In this document: positions 61,549-64,000 of the stretch, one piece after another
Layout of the letters: every line of letters starts with the position of its first letter
How positions within the stretch are numbered: the first letter of the stretch is position 1
The notes under the pieces: model-generated
The model's input: the letters and a program-made list of their open reading frames with translations, nothing else
Databases searched by the model: none
Told to the model about the DNA's origin: nothing
Assembly (NCBI GenBank): GCA_900767585.1
Contig: CAAFZP010000097.1
Location: 30,003 to 94,002 of the forward strand
Reading direction: 5' to 3'
Length of the DNA stretch: 64,000 bases
DNA from: Lachnospiraceae bacterium
GTDB taxonomy: Bacteria > Bacillota > Clostridia > Lachnospirales > Lachnospiraceae
Program-made: the position numbers and the translations under genes

Positions 61549-62907
61549 TTATTCATTTTCACTTGGTGCAACATCATTATCCGCCTCACCTGATGCACCA
61601 TCAGCATTCGTTTCTTTTGGTACATATGTCTTTCTCAAATACAGATCACATAAGCCTACGGAAAAATCCTCTGTATAAGTCAAATGTCCACCATTCATGA
61701 AATTAACTACAAATACTCCTACCGCAACCTGATTTCTTCCAGATATATCTAAGTTGATTTCAAGCGGCATATCTCCTCCTCGAATCCAATCAGATTGATA
61801 TATGATATCCTCATCTGCCACAACAAAAAACTGTGCTCCAAAATTATCTGCGGTACAATCTTTTGAATCAAAATCAATTGCAAACAGTCCTGTAAGTGTA
61901 TTGTAGTTTTCGTCAATATTGTAAATTGATTTATACCTATAATCTACAATATCTCCAATTCCCATATTATCCTCAACGCTTACTTTTTTGCCTACATAAC
62001 CGGAATTTCCTGTATTTGTCTTGTCTCCAGTTGACCAATTTTTTACAGATACACACTGTCCTGTCGTTTCAGCAAAAGAATCAAGAGAGAATAAATTTAC
62101 CGGTGTAAACTCTTCTACACGCGCTTCTTGTGCATCTAGCTCCTCATCGTCTTTTATACTTCGCTTTGCAGCTGCCAAAGCATCCTTTGCGTTCTTGTAA
62201 TCGCCATTACTCAAATACTGTTCAGATTCTGCAACAACCTTGTTTACCCATTGATTTTCCAACTCAGCTATTTTTACATTGTATGTCTCGTCCTTAAAAT
62301 AATCATACAACTCATTGTAATCTATGATTGCTGTTTGATAGTCTCCATCAGACACACACTTTTCAATTTTTACTTCTACATTCTGCTTGTACTTGCTTTC
62401 TGTATCCGCAATCCAAGTATCCGCACTGCCATCATCATATACATCTTTCGAATCTTTATATGCAGAAATTGCTTTTGCATATTTATCCTCGGTAATATAC
62501 GTCTCGCCTAATTTATGTACTTCTTCCAAATACTTATTACCATCATCCACAATTGCCTGCTGAGCCTTTTCATAATTCGTATCTTCTGCAATTACATCTG
62601 CATAGCTCTTGATTGACAACTTGTAGTTATTTACATTACTTGCATTTTGCGCTGATTCGAAAGCATCTTTTGACGCTTTCAGTTTATCCAGCAGTGCTTG
62701 CTCATCGTCAATCTTCGTTCTCATCTCTGAATCCGCATTATCATACAAAGAATTTAATTCTGAAACTGCCTCATCATAGGAAATATCCCCATTATTATAT
62801 TGCTCCACAACATTGGTAATTTCCTTGGAATACTGTTCCTGACTTTTTGTACATCCACATAAAATAACGGCACACATAACCACTAAAAATATTTTAATCC
62901 TCTTCAT
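61549..62907 (-). CDS. Lipoprotein with helical repeats and NPCBM-like C-terminal domain
   Basis: A 452-residue lipoprotein: signal with lipobox LCGC (Cys19), a helical, TPR-like region (about 20-270; units such as YITEDKYAKAISAYKDSKDVYDD and YLSNGDYKNAKDALAAAKR), then a beta domain (about 280-420) with IYNIDENYNTLTGLFAIDFDSKD and NQVAVGVFVVNFMNGG, similar to NPCBM-type sugar-binding modules. The mid-section suggests protein-protein contacts and the end a possible glycan-binding part. Function unknown; second of the three-gene unit. Confidence 0.8.
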   Translation of the reverse strand: MKRIKIFLVVMCAVILCGCTKSQEQYSKEITNVVEQYNNGDISYDEAVSELNSLYDNADSEMRTKIDDEQALLDKLKASKDAFESAQNASNVNNYKLSIKSYADVIAEDTNYEKAQQAIVDDGNKYLEEVHKLGETYITEDKYAKAISAYKDSKDVYDDGSADTWIADTESKYKQNVEVKIEKCVSDGDYQTAIIDYNELYDYFKDETYNVKIAELENQWVNKVVAESEQYLSNGDYKNAKDALAAAKRSIKDDEELDAQEARVEEFTPVNLFSLDSFAETTGQCVSVKNWSTGDKTNTGNSGYVGKKVSVEDNMGIGDIVDYRYKSIYNIDENYNTLTGLFAIDFDSKDCTADNFGAQFFVVADEDIIYQSDWIRGGDMPLEINLDISGRNQVAVGVFVVNFMNGGHLTYTEDFSVGLCDLYLRKTYVPKETNADGASGEADNDVAPSENE

Positions 62908-62930
62908 TTATAGTATCTCCTTCTCTGTTA

Positions 62931-63533
62931 TCATGAATCATAAGTTACTTTGTATATTGCTTTTGCTATACTTCCATAAGAAGCAATAATAAATGCATTC
63001 GCTAAAAATTCAGATATATTGAAATAGCTGCTTCCCAAATTCACAAAATCAAGCGATCCATACACCTCCATATACAAAAGCAGATATACAATAATTGCAA
63101 TTATGCAAAGATAGTATGCATATTTCGCGCCTCTTATCTCATCCAACCAAGTATAAGCAAATGCAAATAACAACAAGCTTAAGATAATCACTTCCCATAT
63201 CGAGCTTGATTTTTTCATACATAAATAAATTTTATAAAAATCTATTATAAACAATGTAATTACCACCATTTCAAAGTTTGGAGCAATCTTAAAACAAATC
63301 GCAGATATGATTGACAATATTGAAACAAGGAAAACAGAAAATAGCAGCCACTCACTCTCTGCAGAAAGAACACCTAACATAGCTTTTGAAAATACAAATT
63401 TACTATCATATATGTATATTGTATAAAACTTCAGCAATATTGACATTAGCGAAAAAATAATTGCTACATACGCATAATTCGAACTGACATTACTATCATT
63501 TAATTTCCGTTCATTTTCTTTTCTTTTATTCAT
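62931..63533 (-). CDS. Six-helix membrane protein of unknown function
   Basis: A 200-residue protein with a charged N-terminus (KRKENERKLND) and about six membrane helices, starting YVAIIFSLMSILLKFYTIYI. No family motif was recognised. GAGAGG precedes the ATG. It is the first gene of the three-gene unit; its promoter overlaps a large palindrome facing the XRE-type gene. Confidence 0.78.
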   Translation of the reverse strand: MNKRKENERKLNDSNVSSNYAYVAIIFSLMSILLKFYTIYIYDSKFVFSKAMLGVLSAESEWLLFSVFLVSILSIISAICFKIAPNFEMVVITLFIIDFYKIYLCMKKSSSIWEVIILSLLLFAFAYTWLDEIRGAKYAYYLCIIAIIVYLLLYMEVYGSLDFVNLGSSYFNISEFLANAFIIASYGSIAKAIYKVTYDS

Positions 63534-63570
63534 TGGTTTTCCTCTCCCTTGCCAATAGTTTTGTGGATAA

Positions 63571-63607
63571 ATTATATCATATTGTGATTATATTCACAAT
63601 ATGATAT
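63571..63607 (-). promoter_or_regulatory. Promoter embedded in perfect palindrome (candidate XRE operator)
   Basis: Perfect 14-base arms ATATCATATTGTGA (63574-63587) and TCACAATATGATAT (63594-63607), 6-base centre. On the minus strand the palindrome contains TTGTGA, a 17-base spacer and TATAAT, a consensus-like promoter for the membrane-protein operon. The plus side offers TTGTGA-17-TATTTA toward the HTH gene. A regulator bound here would block both. Confidence 0.75.
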
Positions 63608-63654
63608 TTATAACAATTTGGCTATACTCTATAAAAAAGGAAAGGTTGATTCTT

Positions 63655-63846
63655 TTGATAGATTATTCTCCTCTTTGGGCTACGATGGAGCAAAAGAACA
63701 TAAGTCAATATAAGCTTTTAAAATCCGGAATTGATAATCGAACTTTAGATAGTTTGAAAAAAGGGAAAAATATTACAATGTTAACCCTTAATAAATTATG
63801 TAATATTTTAGAATGTACTCCAAATGATATCGTTACATTCAAATAA
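63655..63846 (+). CDS. XRE/Cro-type helix-turn-helix regulator (YozG-like)
   Basis: A 63-residue single-domain DNA-binding protein: IDYSPLWATMEQKNISQYKL, LLKSGIDNRTLDSLKKGKNI, LTLNKLCNILECTPNDIV. Family members start M-I-x-Y, so I choose the TTG at 63655 with AGGAAAGG upstream, not the ATG at 63601, which lies in the palindrome. It likely represses itself and the divergent operon through that palindrome. No ligand domain. Confidence 0.88.
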   Translation: MIDYSPLWATMEQKNISQYKLLKSGIDNRTLDSLKKGKNITMLTLNKLCNILECTPNDIVTFK

Positions 63847-63884
63847 ACAACCAATACGTCAAATTATTGGTTGTTTATTTTTTC
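63841..63884 (+). terminator. Terminator after XRE-type gene
   Basis: Stem AAATAAACAACCAATA / TATTGGTTGTTTATTT with an 8-base loop, followed by TTTTTT region; the gene's own TAA lies in the stem. It can also act on the opposite strand. Confidence 0.85.
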
Positions 63885-64000
63885 AGCTAGTTTTCTCTCC
63901 GCAACCTTACGATAAGCTTCCGGGATGGTTTTTCTTGCTTGCTTTTCTCTTCCTGCACCCACGCCGTGGGTTTTTCCGCTTGCCAATTTCTCCTCACACC
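63864..64000 (-). CDS. Possible C-terminal end of a gene cut by the window edge
   Basis: An open minus-strand frame of about 44 codons from the window edge to a TAA at 63864-63866. It reads ...CEEKLASGKTHGVGAG then REKQARKTIPEAYRKVAERK and LAEKINNQ. The basic end and AxGKTHGVG stretch recall the C-termini of serine recombinases, but this is too short to decide. Its stop codon lies in the terminator hairpin of the XRE-type gene. Other frames here are also partly open, so even its coding status is uncertain. Confidence 0.4.
   Translation of the reverse strand, partial: CEEKLASGKTHGVGAGREKQARKTIPEAYRKVAERKLAEKINNQ

Noticed and set aside
63601..63654. ATG at 63601 as start of the XRE-type gene
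   Set aside because: It lies inside the palindrome and upstream of the likely transcription start; the extra 18 residues are not family-like.
1..64000. CRISPR array, prophage or complete insertion sequence
   Set aside because: No regularly spaced repeats, phage gene cluster or full transposase was found; the only repeats are the two palindromic elements and coding repeats.

Overview
The window looks like a chromosomal segment from a spore-forming clostridial Firmicute, most likely Lachnospiraceae. The signs are moderate-to-low G+C, Shine-Dalgarno sites close to AGGAGG before most starts, an alpha/beta-type small acid-soluble spore protein behind a sigma-G-like promoter, a SigH-type sigma factor in the cysS-mrnC-rlmB-sigH cluster, DUF5688/DUF4364/DUF1292 proteins, cohesin/dockerin modules and a C-terminal SPQTG sorting signal. 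Genus cannot be fixed from the sequence alone. No phage, integrase operon, complete transposase or CRISPR array was seen.

Layout, left to right; most genes are on the minus strand. 1-5.0 kb: 3' part removed glutaminyl-tRNA synthetase, then a two-gene unit coding a secreted dockerin-tagged glucosaminidase and a membrane-anchored cohesin protein. 5.2-8.8 kb: tRNA-Thr(GGU) and the sigH/rlmB/mrnC/cysS cluster. 8.8-12.7 kb: a heterodimeric ABC exporter plus a DUF1292 protein. 12.8-15.9 kb: SEC-C protein, UvrD-like helicase and a lipoprotein. 15.9-23.4 kb: one long unit with TetR regulator, stand-alone receiver protein, RarA, and a MacB-like exporter with two different adaptor subunits. 23.5-35.1 kb: cold-shock protein, DUF5688, HisC with a histidine dipeptidase, GH3 glucosidase, UppP, polyphosphate:AMP phosphotransferase, ProA, a flavodoxin-like protein and a ZIP transporter. 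35.2-38.6 kb: pyridoxal kinase divergent from a MocR/PdxR-like regulator, and a CmpB-like membrane protein. 38.7-41.9 kb: EAL phosphodiesterase, NlpC/P60-like protein, YqeY. 42.4-51.3 kb: housekeeping block prfA-prmC-DUF1385-rpmE-rho, then engB-clpX-tig. 51.5-57.9 kb: spore protein and a 1904-residue surface protein. 58-60.3 kb: luxS, mtnN and a YkgJ-like cysteine-cluster protein. 60.4-63.9 kb: a visibly A+T-richer stretch with a 24-codon membrane-peptide ORF, and a three-gene envelope operon facing an XRE-type regulator across a perfect 14-bp-arm palindrome.

Most notable: (1) adjacent cohesin and dockerin genes that suggest a private docking system for a cell-wall hydrolase; (2) two copies of a long palindromic intergenic element with matching terminal inverted repeats, each just upstream of a minus-strand gene (yqeY and mtnN), sharing arms but with unrelated centres; (3) the XRE/palindrome-controlled operon of unknown envelope proteins; (4) a symmetric divergent promoter at pdxK/pdxR whose -35 boxes lie in the two halves of one inverted repeat; (5) the two-adaptor exporter. 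All promoter and hairpin calls come from reading the sequence by eye; no searches or folding programs were run.
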